A stretch of 64,000 nt of DNA from JBCCTX01 sp964468435 (lineage in GTDB: Bacteria > Bacteroidota > Bacteroidia > J057): assembly GCA_964468435.1 (NCBI GenBank), contig CAYXVE010000002.1, forward strand, positions 62,001 to 126,000, written 5' to 3'. Made by a program: the position numbers and the translations under genes. Below the pieces are notes generated by a model. The model was not told where the DNA came from, searched no databases, and saw nothing but the letters and a program-made list of their open reading frames with translations. Position 1 is the stretch's first letter; each line of letters begins with the position of its first letter. Of this stretch, positions 38,392-47,138 are shown one piece after another.

Positions 38392-38595
38392 ATGCCTAAA
38401 CACGAAGAAAAATATTGTCCCAGGTGCCAGACTAAATTTGAATGTAAGGTCGGTGATGTTATCAACTGTCAATGCAATACCGTTACTCTTACACAGGAAG
38501 AGGCACATTTTATTTACACCCTTTATGACGATGAGTGTCTCTGTGCAAGCTGTATGAAGGAAGTGAAAAAAGAAATAGCCCGTAGTAGGTATTAA
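38392..38595 (+). CDS. Cysteine-rich CWC-family small protein
   Basis: Protein of 67 residues with two metal-binding-type cysteine pairs: CPRCQTKFECKVGDVINCQC near the N-terminus and CLCASC near residues 50-55, the latter after YDDE. It is a probable zinc-ribbon-like cytoplasmic protein. Members are repeatedly found next to btuB and cobalamin genes in Bacteroidota; the function is not established. Confidence 0.8.
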   Translation: MPKHEEKYCPRCQTKFECKVGDVINCQCNTVTLTQEEAHFIYTLYDDECLCASCMKEVKKEIARSRY

Positions 38596-38641
38596 TGAAA
38601 GTCAACCTGAACATATCTATAGACAATATTGTGTTAATTCA

Positions 38642-38671
38642 CATCTGTGCTAATCCGTATAATCTGCGGCT
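38642..38671 (+). repeat. Dispersed repeat copy A, overlapping the ROCO gene 3' end
   Basis: CATCTGTGCTAATCCGTATA followed by ATCTGCGGC. It is related to the two copies at 41380-41520 in the same orientation and to a partial copy near 62893-62918. It contributes the last codons of the ROCO gene, whose stop is at 38650. Confidence 0.75.
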
Positions 38672-41337
38672 AACTTACCCTCCTCCGCTAATCCCTCAAT
38701 GATCATCAGACAGGTATAAGAAATGCGATTCCACTCAACTCGATAATCGCGGGAATCAATGAGATCTCTTTCATGTTCGAGATTGCTCAATCTACCCAGT
38801 AGCTGATAAATCTGATTGTTATATGCGCTATTGATGGCCTTGGGTTTGAGTTGGGTTAATACCTCACGAAGCTGTGCAGCTTCTAGCTGTTCTCTGAGCA
38901 TATGGGCATTGATGGATTCATTTAGAGGCGCAGATGACTGAGGCTTTTGGGGTTCGATGATAAGTGGTACAAATTTCCCGATATGAACTTTGTTACCTTC
39001 CTCGGAAAGAAGCGTCTGTAGCTCTGCTTTGTACGCATCCTTAAGAAGATCGAGCCTGATAAAGTTCGCATGATCCAAAGATACTTTTATGTCCGGTACC
39101 TGATCTGGTTCGATGCGGTTAAATTCTCTGAGAATCCTGTCCAGCATAGCTTTGATCTTTATTCCTCTCAATCTTATGTGGACATTTCCCTGGTATGGAT
39201 GAACCTGCGATAGCTTAGGATGTTGAGCAATATGGAAATTTACCAGTGCATCCGTCTCCAGCCAGGGATCCTGCCACCAGATTCCATTTCTCCAGATCTC
39301 CTCTTCTTTAGCCATGCTTCCTATCCGTACCAGAAAACGGTCTACGATTGATCGATGCAGAAATGAGAAGGTTAATTTGACATAGATATCGTCCTTGGTA
39401 CCAGATTCCCAGAATCGATTGATTAACTGGGCCGGTTCTCTGGGTAGCAACTGAGGGATCAGATATATGTTCCAGTCCAGGCGAAAGCAGATCTCGCACT
39501 GCTCCATAAATGAGAGAAATAAAGACTGTTCATTTTCCGGGTGCTGAGACCAGATTTTGGAGAGGTCATCGCGATGAAATGAGCCTTTTTGGGCAACCAA
39601 CAAGTCGTGATAAATTTCTTCGCGATCAAACAAGGTATAAATAGCCTTGATCATCCATGACTGGTCGAGAATAATCTGATCCTTGAGCATACCTTCCTGA
39701 TAAAAGAGGAATCCCGTATGGTGGAGATATTCTAGCAAACTCTTACTGATAGTACCTGCTTGCAGATTAATCCCTGATTCATCACAGATTTGATGATATT
39801 CATGTAGTTCAATCGCAGGTTTATCGATTGCAGCGAGACGTTTACTGACTATTGACCAGGATTGAGGAATGGTGGGAGCCTGGCGGACTTCGGGAAGTTC
39901 AGCGAAAGCTTCTTCTAGTGCCAGCTTAAGTCTTCTTATACCTACTTGGGTTCTGGCGCTGACTTCCAGAATATCTACAATGGGATATTTTTGCTGTAAA
40001 AGATTGATACCTGGTGGGGACTGCTTACCATCCCGGTCGATCTTATTCTGTACCAGAATAATGGGAGCACAGCCTGATATCCGGTTGATGTATTCGAGCC
40101 AGTACAGGATTGGATGGTTTTGATATGAGTAACCTTCGTATTCGTGAGATGTGCTGTTTTCCGTTTCTAGGTCCCAGACCAATAAGTAAAGTGCTCTAGT
40201 ACGCATAAATAGCTGATGGGTACTATGGTAGATATCCTGTCCAGCAAAATCCCATATATTGATCTTGACTTTGTTTCCATCTATTTCGATCTCCTCCCAT
40301 ATAGATAATTGAATTCCATGCGTGCTTTTTTCATTTTCTTCAAATTCATTACCCAACATGGCATCCACTATACAGGTTTTTCCAACCCGTCCATTGCCCA
40401 CCAAGATTAGTTTGGCTTCCAAAACTTTTTCACTTCCTTGCTGCCTGCTCAGGTGATAATCTCTGATCCTGGGAAAACAGTTTTCTCCTTCGCGTTTACT
40501 GAGCAACTCTGGAGGTACTTCAGCAATCGTGGTTCCTGTGGTGTAAAGTTCTTTGATGGAGGTATGGAAAAAAAAACTATCTGGATATTGCTCGATTTCC
40601 ATTCGGTTTAAGCCCAAGCGTAGTAGATTGGGGAGATGTTGGATGCAGGATAGGTCAATAGATTTATTTTCTGAGAGGTCCAGTTCGACCAGGGCTTGGA
40701 GGTCAGTGAGTGGAGAAAAATCTTGTGTACGGATATTGCGCAAGTATAAGTGAGTAAGTTTTTGAAGGGAGCGAAGGGCGTCGATTTCTTGTACGTTAGA
40801 TTCATTAAGGGAAAGGAGGAAAAGGTTTTTCAAGGCAGAAATGCAAGAAAGATCTTCAATACGGGTGTATGCGAGGAGGAGTTCTTCCAAGTGGTTCAGC
40901 ATTTTCAAATGAGACATATCGGTAAGCTCCAACCCCATTAAGGATAACTTTTTTAAGCGGTGCAAATTGCCCAAATGTTGTAAATGGTGAATACGGGTAT
41001 AGCTGAGATCCAGGAAGGTGAGTTGCTGGATTCTGAGCAAGGGAAAGATGTCGTGAATGGGGTTGTCATAAAGGTAAAGTCCTTTGAGGTTCCAGAGGCG
41101 TGTGATTTCGCTGGGTATACGGTTCAGCGTGTTTTTCATCCCACGATTTTGGGTACTGTCGCGATAACCCCATTCACTCCAGAACCACTCTCCCAGATTA
41201 AGGTACTCAATCCAGGTCATATATGATAGTTCTGACCATACTTCATAGCTCGTGCCTGTAAGTCCACAGTTTCCCAGGTCGAGAAAGCGGCTTTGCGTAC
41301 GTTGGTTTATTCTGAGGAGTTCGAGTGTGGTGTGCAT
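38650..41337 (-). CDS. LRR-Roc-COR (ROCO) GTPase with C-terminal effector-associated-like domain
   Basis: Cytosolic ROCO-family GTPase of 895 residues. Residues about 15-270 form leucine-rich repeats with 22-23-residue spacing (LKKLSLMGLELTDMSHL). The Roc GTPase has P-loop GNGRVGKTC near residue 311, switch motif WDFAGQD near 358 and NKID near 428. A COR domain follows to about 780. The last 90 residues (LREQLEAAQLREVLTQLKP, then LGRLSNLEHERDL and WNRISYTCLMIIEGL) are helical and resemble effector-associated domain EAD11. Such small domains pair GTPases or NTPases with effectors in bacterial conflict systems. It is 198 bp downstream of a large protein carrying a similar domain and is flanked by direct repeats. 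The GTPase call is firm; the EAD call is from pattern memory. Confidence 0.85.
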   Translation of the reverse strand: MHTTLELLRINQRTQSRFLDLGNCGLTGTSYEVWSELSYMTWIEYLNLGEWFWSEWGYRDSTQNRGMKNTLNRIPSEITRLWNLKGLYLYDNPIHDIFPLLRIQQLTFLDLSYTRIHHLQHLGNLHRLKKLSLMGLELTDMSHLKMLNHLEELLLAYTRIEDLSCISALKNLFLLSLNESNVQEIDALRSLQKLTHLYLRNIRTQDFSPLTDLQALVELDLSENKSIDLSCIQHLPNLLRLGLNRMEIEQYPDSFFFHTSIKELYTTGTTIAEVPPELLSKREGENCFPRIRDYHLSRQQGSEKVLEAKLILVGNGRVGKTCIVDAMLGNEFEENEKSTHGIQLSIWEEIEIDGNKVKINIWDFAGQDIYHSTHQLFMRTRALYLLVWDLETENSTSHEYEGYSYQNHPILYWLEYINRISGCAPIILVQNKIDRDGKQSPPGINLLQQKYPIVDILEVSARTQVGIRRLKLALEEAFAELPEVRQAPTIPQSWSIVSKRLAAIDKPAIELHEYHQICDESGINLQAGTISKSLLEYLHHTGFLFYQEGMLKDQIILDQSWMIKAIYTLFDREEIYHDLLVAQKGSFHRDDLSKIWSQHPENEQSLFLSFMEQCEICFRLDWNIYLIPQLLPREPAQLINRFWESGTKDDIYVKLTFSFLHRSIVDRFLVRIGSMAKEEEIWRNGIWWQDPWLETDALVNFHIAQHPKLSQVHPYQGNVHIRLRGIKIKAMLDRILREFNRIEPDQVPDIKVSLDHANFIRLDLLKDAYKAELQTLLSEEGNKVHIGKFVPLIIEPQKPQSSAPLNESINAHMLREQLEAAQLREVLTQLKPKAINSAYNNQIYQLLGRLSNLEHERDLIDSRDYRVEWNRISYTCLMIIEGLAEEGKLAADYTD

Positions 41338-41379
41338 GATAATTGGACCGAATTAATGGGATTAACGAATTTCATACAG

Positions 41380-41520
41380 ATGAAACACATCATCTGTGAG
41401 AATCTGCGTAATCCGTGGCAATAAATAAGATCATCAATTAACGTTTAGACCTATTACATATGAAACGCATCATCTGTTAGAATCCGCATAATCCATGGCA
41501 ATAAATATGACCCCATCAAT
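41380..41520 (+). repeat. Two tandem-spaced copies of a dispersed repeat (copies B and C)
   Basis: Copy B (41380-41438) and copy C (41460-41520) share about 57 aligned bases, including CATCTGT-AGAATC-GC-TAATCC-TGGCAATAAATA, with an 80-bp period. Each starts with TGAAAC followed by CATCATCTG. In copy B, CAGATG/CATCTG forms a short inverted repeat. They fill most of the 198-bp gap between the 1488-residue gene and the ROCO gene. Confidence 0.85.
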
Positions 41521-41535
41521 ATCCTTTTTTGCTCA

Positions 41536-44500
41536 CTATTCAGTGATCATCTCAGTGAATTTCCGTTCGAGTATTTCAATGATATTTAAAACGATAGTAA
41601 ATCCTTTTTTTAGGTCATAGTATATTTCTTCCGGGAAAGCCCCTTCCGGGATTCGCATATCCTGTGCGAAATCTGAGGTAGTGCTGATAATCTCAAGGGC
41701 TTCTTCAACTTCACTGTGTATCTCAGCTAACCACTCCTCTTTGAATGTATCATAAGACATCTTGTGAAGCTTCTCAATCAATTCTTCGATTTCCTTGTAG
41801 CTCATATCATCAGGCATATCTTCCAGCAATGTTTCATGTAAGCGCAACTCAGAAATGGAATTACTGAGCCATTCGATGCGCTCATCAATGCCTTTTTCCA
41901 TCATCTTATTACCCAATTCATCTATCAACTCCAATAGCTGATTCTCAAATTGATCCAACATATCCTTGACATAGCTTTGCGAAAGTACATTTTGTGAACG
42001 GGAACGTTGAATACTTTGCCAGTCTTCTGCTAAAAATCTTGCCCGATCATTCAATTCGCGAATTCCCAGACTATTTGTTTGTTTGACCATACGTTCTATT
42101 GCTTGTCCATGCTGGTTTCTCCGGATGAGACCGACGATTTCTTCTCTAAAAGAATTAATGGGAGTTGTAAGTTCATCAACATTAATGGATTCACTTCTCT
42201 GCGTTTGAATAGGCTTTTCTACAGCATCCTCCTGCTGTTGCAAGGTCCACTCATAATCCTCTAGTAATATCCCGAGTGATTTTTCTATTTCATCATAAAA
42301 AGCATCATTAGTGAAGGATTCCTGTTTTTCACGCAATTTCCCTGCTTTTTCCCCATCTCTGAACCGGTTGCGAATTTCCTGAATTTCATTGAAATACTCC
42401 TGATCCTGTAGCTTCCGGAAGAACTGATAGACTACATCGACAGCCCGGCGGAGATTGTTATTTTGGAAAAGCCTATCTACCTGATCCTTCATGACGCTAA
42501 AGGCTTCAAAAGGATTATAAGAAGGGTTAATCTCAGCCAGTTTGCTTCTCAGTTGACTGATTTTATGCTCAATCTCCAAGCCATATTCCCAGTTGGGAAC
42601 TCGCTGTAAGGCGTTCTGATAAGTCTCATATGCCAACTCATATTCTTCGAATTTCTCCAGCCAGTTAGCATATTCCCGGAGGTAGTCAAAATTATTGGGT
42701 TCCAGCTCTACGGCCCTTTTGTAGTCTTCCAGAATTCTGGCATAATTACCAGGAGATTGCTTTCTTGCTTTGGCTCGCTGAACATGGGCATGAGCATTAT
42801 TGGGATTCGTCTGAAGTGCTTTGGTGTAGGCATCCCTAATCTCTTGATAATCAAAAAATGTCGCCCCGAAAAATGCCTCCAATCTCAGGTAATAATCCTG
42901 TTTTTCCTGAAATTCTTCCACCATTGCGCTTTTAAACAAACCCGGAATACGCCCTGCAATTTCTCTTGCCTTGCTGTATGGCATATTCAAGGTATCCATG
43001 AGCCAATTCTGGAAGGTCAATTCAAAGAGAGAAGCGATCGGGGAAGGGTCATGGAAAAAATGTCGATCAATTTCCAGGTTACGGGATTGCAGGTAAGCAT
43101 CCAGATCCTGAACTAGTATATCTATTTGGGACTCATCCGCCTGAATACTTTCTTCTGCTGCAAACATGTCAATGATTTGCAGGCAGGTATTGACCAATGA
43201 TTCGAAAATCAGCAGATAGGCATCTTGCCCATCATTGGCGGCTCTGCGAGAAGAAAGTAATAGATCCCGGGTTTGCTGGGAAATATCTTCTACAGACGCC
43301 CAGGGGCGACCGAAGTTTTTGATTAGGTTCTTACCGATTGCCTTAAGCAGATCACGATAGTTGATCCCCTTGATGGTAGGCCGGGGCACTTCCAGTTTGA
43401 GTTTGGGACCTGCTGGCTCCGGTCGAGGAAATTCCTGCAAAAACTCAATTTGCAGAATATCTGGCTCATTGAAAAGCCGGCTTAAGGTGTAGCAATCGCT
43501 TCTTTGTGTCGAACTACCAGCTATGGGTTCATTCATCGCAGCAATGACCCGCAGGGTTTGATGATCCAGAACAGGAGCCATCAGTAGTCCGATCTGAACC
43601 GGATAGTCTAGTTTACTGTAGTACACCTCAAAAGGCATGGCTGAATTGAGTTCTGGATGAAAGGAAGAATCCTCCACTTCTGTGTGTATAGAAGCTGGAC
43701 CATGCACCGAAATTCGGGTGACCTGTTCTACAGTTGTTATTTCCCTTTCAAAAAGCCTCAAAAAAGGCCATTCTATTTCTTCTGTGAGTTTAAATAGAGA
43801 AAACCAGATATTGTTACTGGGGCCTGATTTAAAGTCATAGGTGTGTTTGGCTTTAACCGGTTCAGACATGGCGGAAGTCTGGAAGGTTACCCGTTGATAG
43901 TTGGATGGTAATTCTGAAGTTAGGAAATACCCTGTTTTTGATATCAAAAAGCCTTGATGGACGATGGGGGCTTCTTCTCCTTTGCTGTACATGCGGACCA
44001 GTCCCACGGATTGCCGTACGATTTTCCATGTTTCGGCCTTATCCTCTGGATAGGGATATACCTGGATCTGTATGGGAAATGAGGCAGGGCGCTCTTCCTG
44101 GTAAATGGTCAGCGTTTTGGTCAGCCAGTGTTCGGGAAGTTCGGGGAAATTTTCCAGGTTGCGTTTGACATTTCGTTCGACTTTGGCAGGCAGGACCTCA
44201 CCGGTATTCAGGGATTCCTGTTCCAGCAGTAAAAGGTCCAGTGGATCGCTGGAAATGATGGCTTTAATATGTTCTGTAGCGGATTCTATATCTTCATCTT
44301 TGGTATAGGTGATGTTGAAGCTGTATGTCTGTCCAGGTTCAACCACAGGATATTCATGGGGTAGAATTTGTATCCCATACTTTGGGGTAAGGGCAATGAG
44401 GTAGACATAGACAGGAATTTCGTCCTGATTGTCCAGATGTGTAGAGAGCTGCTTTTTAGTGGTAGAAGAAGTTTCTTTCCCTGGTTCAAACACCAGTTTT

Positions 44501-46002
44501 ACCATAGGTCCCTCATGTATAATGCTGGGTTCTTCCAGACTGACATTGTATGCATCAGGTTCTGTATGCATCCATTCCTTTACATAGTAGGGAAATTTCT
44601 CTGGATCAAGGCGTTCATCATCATTATAGATTCCTAAAATTCTCTCCCAGCGGGCAATTTGTTCCAGTTTGGTCAGAATATACCACATATCCATTCTTTC
44701 GAGGCCCTCTACGCCATGAATTAGGGTACCCTCAGGATATTCAAGGATGAGAATCTGGTTTTCTTTCACTTCCAGGCTATACTTTACCCGGCTGTTAAGT
44801 TGATCTGTGAATAGTAAGTAAAAGGGCGAACCCAAAGTAAAATCTGAAATGATTCTTTGGAACTCCCCTTTCATTTCTTCGTCTTCCATATTCAACCATA
44901 CCTCCATCAATGGTATCGATGATCCGGTAATTTCTCCTCTGAGTAGATGAAAAGCTTCAGCACCGGTACGAGGCTTCAGCGACCTTTCCGAATCAGGTTC
45001 TTCGTCCCAGTTGAGAATTTCCAGTTCGCTCCGGTCGATTTCAATTCGCCGGGTGCGTGCCTTGCCGATTAATCGGGTATGCGGGTCAGGAAGTCCTTCG
45101 TGGTATGAATTTTGTTTCTGCTCGTCGTCAACGATTAATAATATATCAATATTGAGATAGAATAGAGGCACCTGAAGCAAGTCCACCGTTGCCCCGAAAT
45201 CAATCCACCATTTGCCCGCTTCAAAATACACCAGATTCCATTTCAGATTGGGTGTATAGAATTGATTAGCACGCTCCTTGCGCTGAATTTGCAGATCGGG
45301 AATAGCTATCTTGATACGCTGAACACCCTCTCCTGCAACAGGATCGAGGATAATCCCGGGTTTGAGATTCCCATACAACTGTTGTTGAATGCCTTCAGAG
45401 ACCTGTGTAAGCTGTTTCAATACATTTTTCTCATCCTGCACTTCCAGCTTCTGAAGCATCTCATGTAGATGGATCTGATCCCCTGTATACTCATGTGTGA
45501 TAGCCTCACTTAGTGCCTGGCCCAGTTCCCGGGCAAGTTGCTGTGGATTCAGCGTAGCCATGGCCGTCCATTGATGGATTTCACGGATATCAGCATCATG
45601 TGTAAGCTGGTAAGCCCAGTCTGCGTAGTGGTAGAGGAAGGACGCGATGTGATTTACACGTTCATTTCCGAGGATACGACGTAGCTCGGAGAGTAGAAAA
45701 TCCCGTAGAGATTTGTCCATCTGGTAAAGATCGGACCCGATTTCCTGGCTTAGATCTGAGAGGATCAGATCGGATACAGCCATGCGATCTATAGTCACAT
45801 ATTTATTGCGGTCTGCTTCATCCGGTACCACCTGAAAATTGAACCACAATTGGTACAGTAAGTCTGGTGTGTAAACCATAGGAAATGCAGCATGGCAGGC
45901 AAACAGGTAATGCCCCCAATTTTCGTACAACTCGGTGTATTTTTTGCGAAAGCTACCAAGCTTGGTAAGTTGTTGACTGGATATGAAAACATTTTTCATC
46001 AT
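41536..46002 (-). CDS. Large VMAP-like multidomain protein (DUF4384-like, degenerate protease-like, TPR, EAD-like)
   Basis: Third-partner-type protein of a MoxR-vWA system, 1488 residues. Read in order: a helical N-terminus (1-220) and beta-rich parts (230-480). A DUF4384-like segment (about 525-605) has VYVYLIALTPKYGIQILPHE and IISSDPLDLLLLEQ. A trypsin-like fold pattern (about 665-790; QGFLISKTGYFLTSE, WFSLFKLTEEIEWPFLRL) has no catalytic His-Asp-Ser visible. TPRs (about 1045-1145) include AYTKALQTNPNNAHAHVQRA. An EAD11-like helical region (about 1281-1360) runs from FREEIVGLIRRNQHGQAIER to FENQLLELIDEL, and a coiled end follows. Its ATG overlaps the vWA stop (TAATG), showing translational coupling. 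The domain calls after the TPRs are tentative; the long open frame is certain. Confidence 0.7.
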   Translation of the reverse strand: MMKNVFISSQQLTKLGSFRKKYTELYENWGHYLFACHAAFPMVYTPDLLYQLWFNFQVVPDEADRNKYVTIDRMAVSDLILSDLSQEIGSDLYQMDKSLRDFLLSELRRILGNERVNHIASFLYHYADWAYQLTHDADIREIHQWTAMATLNPQQLARELGQALSEAITHEYTGDQIHLHEMLQKLEVQDEKNVLKQLTQVSEGIQQQLYGNLKPGIILDPVAGEGVQRIKIAIPDLQIQRKERANQFYTPNLKWNLVYFEAGKWWIDFGATVDLLQVPLFYLNIDILLIVDDEQKQNSYHEGLPDPHTRLIGKARTRRIEIDRSELEILNWDEEPDSERSLKPRTGAEAFHLLRGEITGSSIPLMEVWLNMEDEEMKGEFQRIISDFTLGSPFYLLFTDQLNSRVKYSLEVKENQILILEYPEGTLIHGVEGLERMDMWYILTKLEQIARWERILGIYNDDERLDPEKFPYYVKEWMHTEPDAYNVSLEEPSIIHEGPMVKLVFEPGKETSSTTKKQLSTHLDNQDEIPVYVYLIALTPKYGIQILPHEYPVVEPGQTYSFNITYTKDEDIESATEHIKAIISSDPLDLLLLEQESLNTGEVLPAKVERNVKRNLENFPELPEHWLTKTLTIYQEERPASFPIQIQVYPYPEDKAETWKIVRQSVGLVRMYSKGEEAPIVHQGFLISKTGYFLTSELPSNYQRVTFQTSAMSEPVKAKHTYDFKSGPSNNIWFSLFKLTEEIEWPFLRLFEREITTVEQVTRISVHGPASIHTEVEDSSFHPELNSAMPFEVYYSKLDYPVQIGLLMAPVLDHQTLRVIAAMNEPIAGSSTQRSDCYTLSRLFNEPDILQIEFLQEFPRPEPAGPKLKLEVPRPTIKGINYRDLLKAIGKNLIKNFGRPWASVEDISQQTRDLLLSSRRAANDGQDAYLLIFESLVNTCLQIIDMFAAEESIQADESQIDILVQDLDAYLQSRNLEIDRHFFHDPSPIASLFELTFQNWLMDTLNMPYSKAREIAGRIPGLFKSAMVEEFQEKQDYYLRLEAFFGATFFDYQEIRDAYTKALQTNPNNAHAHVQRAKARKQSPGNYARILEDYKRAVELEPNNFDYLREYANWLEKFEEYELAYETYQNALQRVPNWEYGLEIEHKISQLRSKLAEINPSYNPFEAFSVMKDQVDRLFQNNNLRRAVDVVYQFFRKLQDQEYFNEIQEIRNRFRDGEKAGKLREKQESFTNDAFYDEIEKSLGILLEDYEWTLQQQEDAVEKPIQTQRSESINVDELTTPINSFREEIVGLIRRNQHGQAIERMVKQTNSLGIRELNDRARFLAEDWQSIQRSRSQNVLSQSYVKDMLDQFENQLLELIDELGNKMMEKGIDERIEWLSNSISELRLHETLLEDMPDDMSYKEIEELIEKLHKMSYDTFKEEWLAEIHSEVEEALEIISTTSDFAQDMRIPEGAFPEEIYYDLKKGFTIVLNIIEILERKFTEMITE

Positions 46003-47138
46003 TATTCCATTTGTTTTCCCCTGAGTACATTTACAATATGCTGAAGACCTGTTTCGGAAAACTCATACATCGGTACCATTCGTGAAATATGTTTTGCACT
46101 GCTACCAGCCCACCGCCAGGAGGGGACAGGATTGAGCCATGCAATTTTGGGTGTAAGTGAATATAGCTGCCTGAGCCAGGTATCTGTTTGACGAATTCTC
46201 TCCAGCTGGAGTCTGCCTCGTGCAGCTCCAGCGTCACTGATGATGAGCAGTGAAAATTTTCCCTTATAGCTGATTTGTTGTCTATGCCAATCTACAAGTT
46301 TTGTTACAGCTGTATGTGCTGGATTGTGAAATAGTAGTTGGTCATTGGGAAGATTGTAGAAATAAAAAGTTTCCAATCCTGCTCCCATTTCCTCTTTCAT
46401 TAAAGCTATCAATATATCCATTTCCTGTTGAAAGGGTACCATTGATCCGTCATAATCCACCATGACTGTCAGGTGGACTTTGTTGACATAACCAGGGTTG
46501 AAGCGTGGCATTTCGATAAATCCTTTACGAGCTATCTCTTGTACAGTCTGTGGGATATTGATTTTAGATGTATAGCCTTCTGGATGTAGTTCCCGTAGAA
46601 AACGCCAGCTCTGCCGGATCTGACGGGGCAATAAAGGCAAATGATGAGGATAAAAAATAAAATCCAGTTCCTCAATTCCCGAATGCAGGTCAATAGCTGT
46701 TAAGCGTTCTCCCGTATTCATTCCAATGGCAATTTCTACTTCCCGCATGACCCCGTGTCTATTGCTGCTCGTCCTTTTTCTGGGTCTTCTGGAAAGGTTT
46801 TCAGAAGTGGGGGAAGATGTCCCGCGTTGTGTTTCTGTTGCTTCTGGGATGATTTTGGGCTCTTTTGATTGATTTGGTAAGGAGGGATCTACAGATGCTA
46901 GTTCTTCAGGTAAGCCGGTATATTCGAAGTAGTTGTTAAATGCTTCTTCAAAGAGTAGTTCACTGAATAGTGGCTTCAGCCATAACAGCTTACACAATGC
47001 GTAGAGTTCCGCTTTGGAGGATATTCCCCAGCCCTTCTGGAGTGCAGTAAGCATAAGTTCATAATCATCTATACCCAAAGCAGCCCCGCTATTCAGCAAG
47101 CTCTGAAAAAAACCATACAGGGGATACGCTATATTCAT
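46002..47138 (-). CDS. CoxE-like vWA-domain protein
   Basis: Protein of 378 residues, start ATG at 47138 chosen because it overlaps the MoxR stop as ATGA; an upstream GTG at 47174 is possible. The N-terminal helical region resembles CoxE/VWA-associated domains. It is followed by a low-complexity basic linker (SRRPRKRTSSNRHG). The vWA domain has its MIDAS-like motif DYDGS near residues 228-232, where the usual second-position Ser is Asp, and a later ISDAG near 300. In MoxR-vWA pairs the vWA protein acts as substrate adaptor or metal-ion-dependent scaffold for the ATPase. It is the middle gene of a tightly overlapping cassette. Confidence 0.82.
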   Translation of the reverse strand: MNIAYPLYGFFQSLLNSGAALGIDDYELMLTALQKGWGISSKAELYALCKLLWLKPLFSELLFEEAFNNYFEYTGLPEELASVDPSLPNQSKEPKIIPEATETQRGTSSPTSENLSRRPRKRTSSNRHGVMREVEIAIGMNTGERLTAIDLHSGIEELDFIFYPHHLPLLPRQIRQSWRFLRELHPEGYTSKINIPQTVQEIARKGFIEMPRFNPGYVNKVHLTVMVDYDGSMVPFQQEMDILIALMKEEMGAGLETFYFYNLPNDQLLFHNPAHTAVTKLVDWHRQQISYKGKFSLLIISDAGAARGRLQLERIRQTDTWLRQLYSLTPKIAWLNPVPSWRWAGSSAKHISRMVPMYEFSETGLQHIVNVLRGKQME

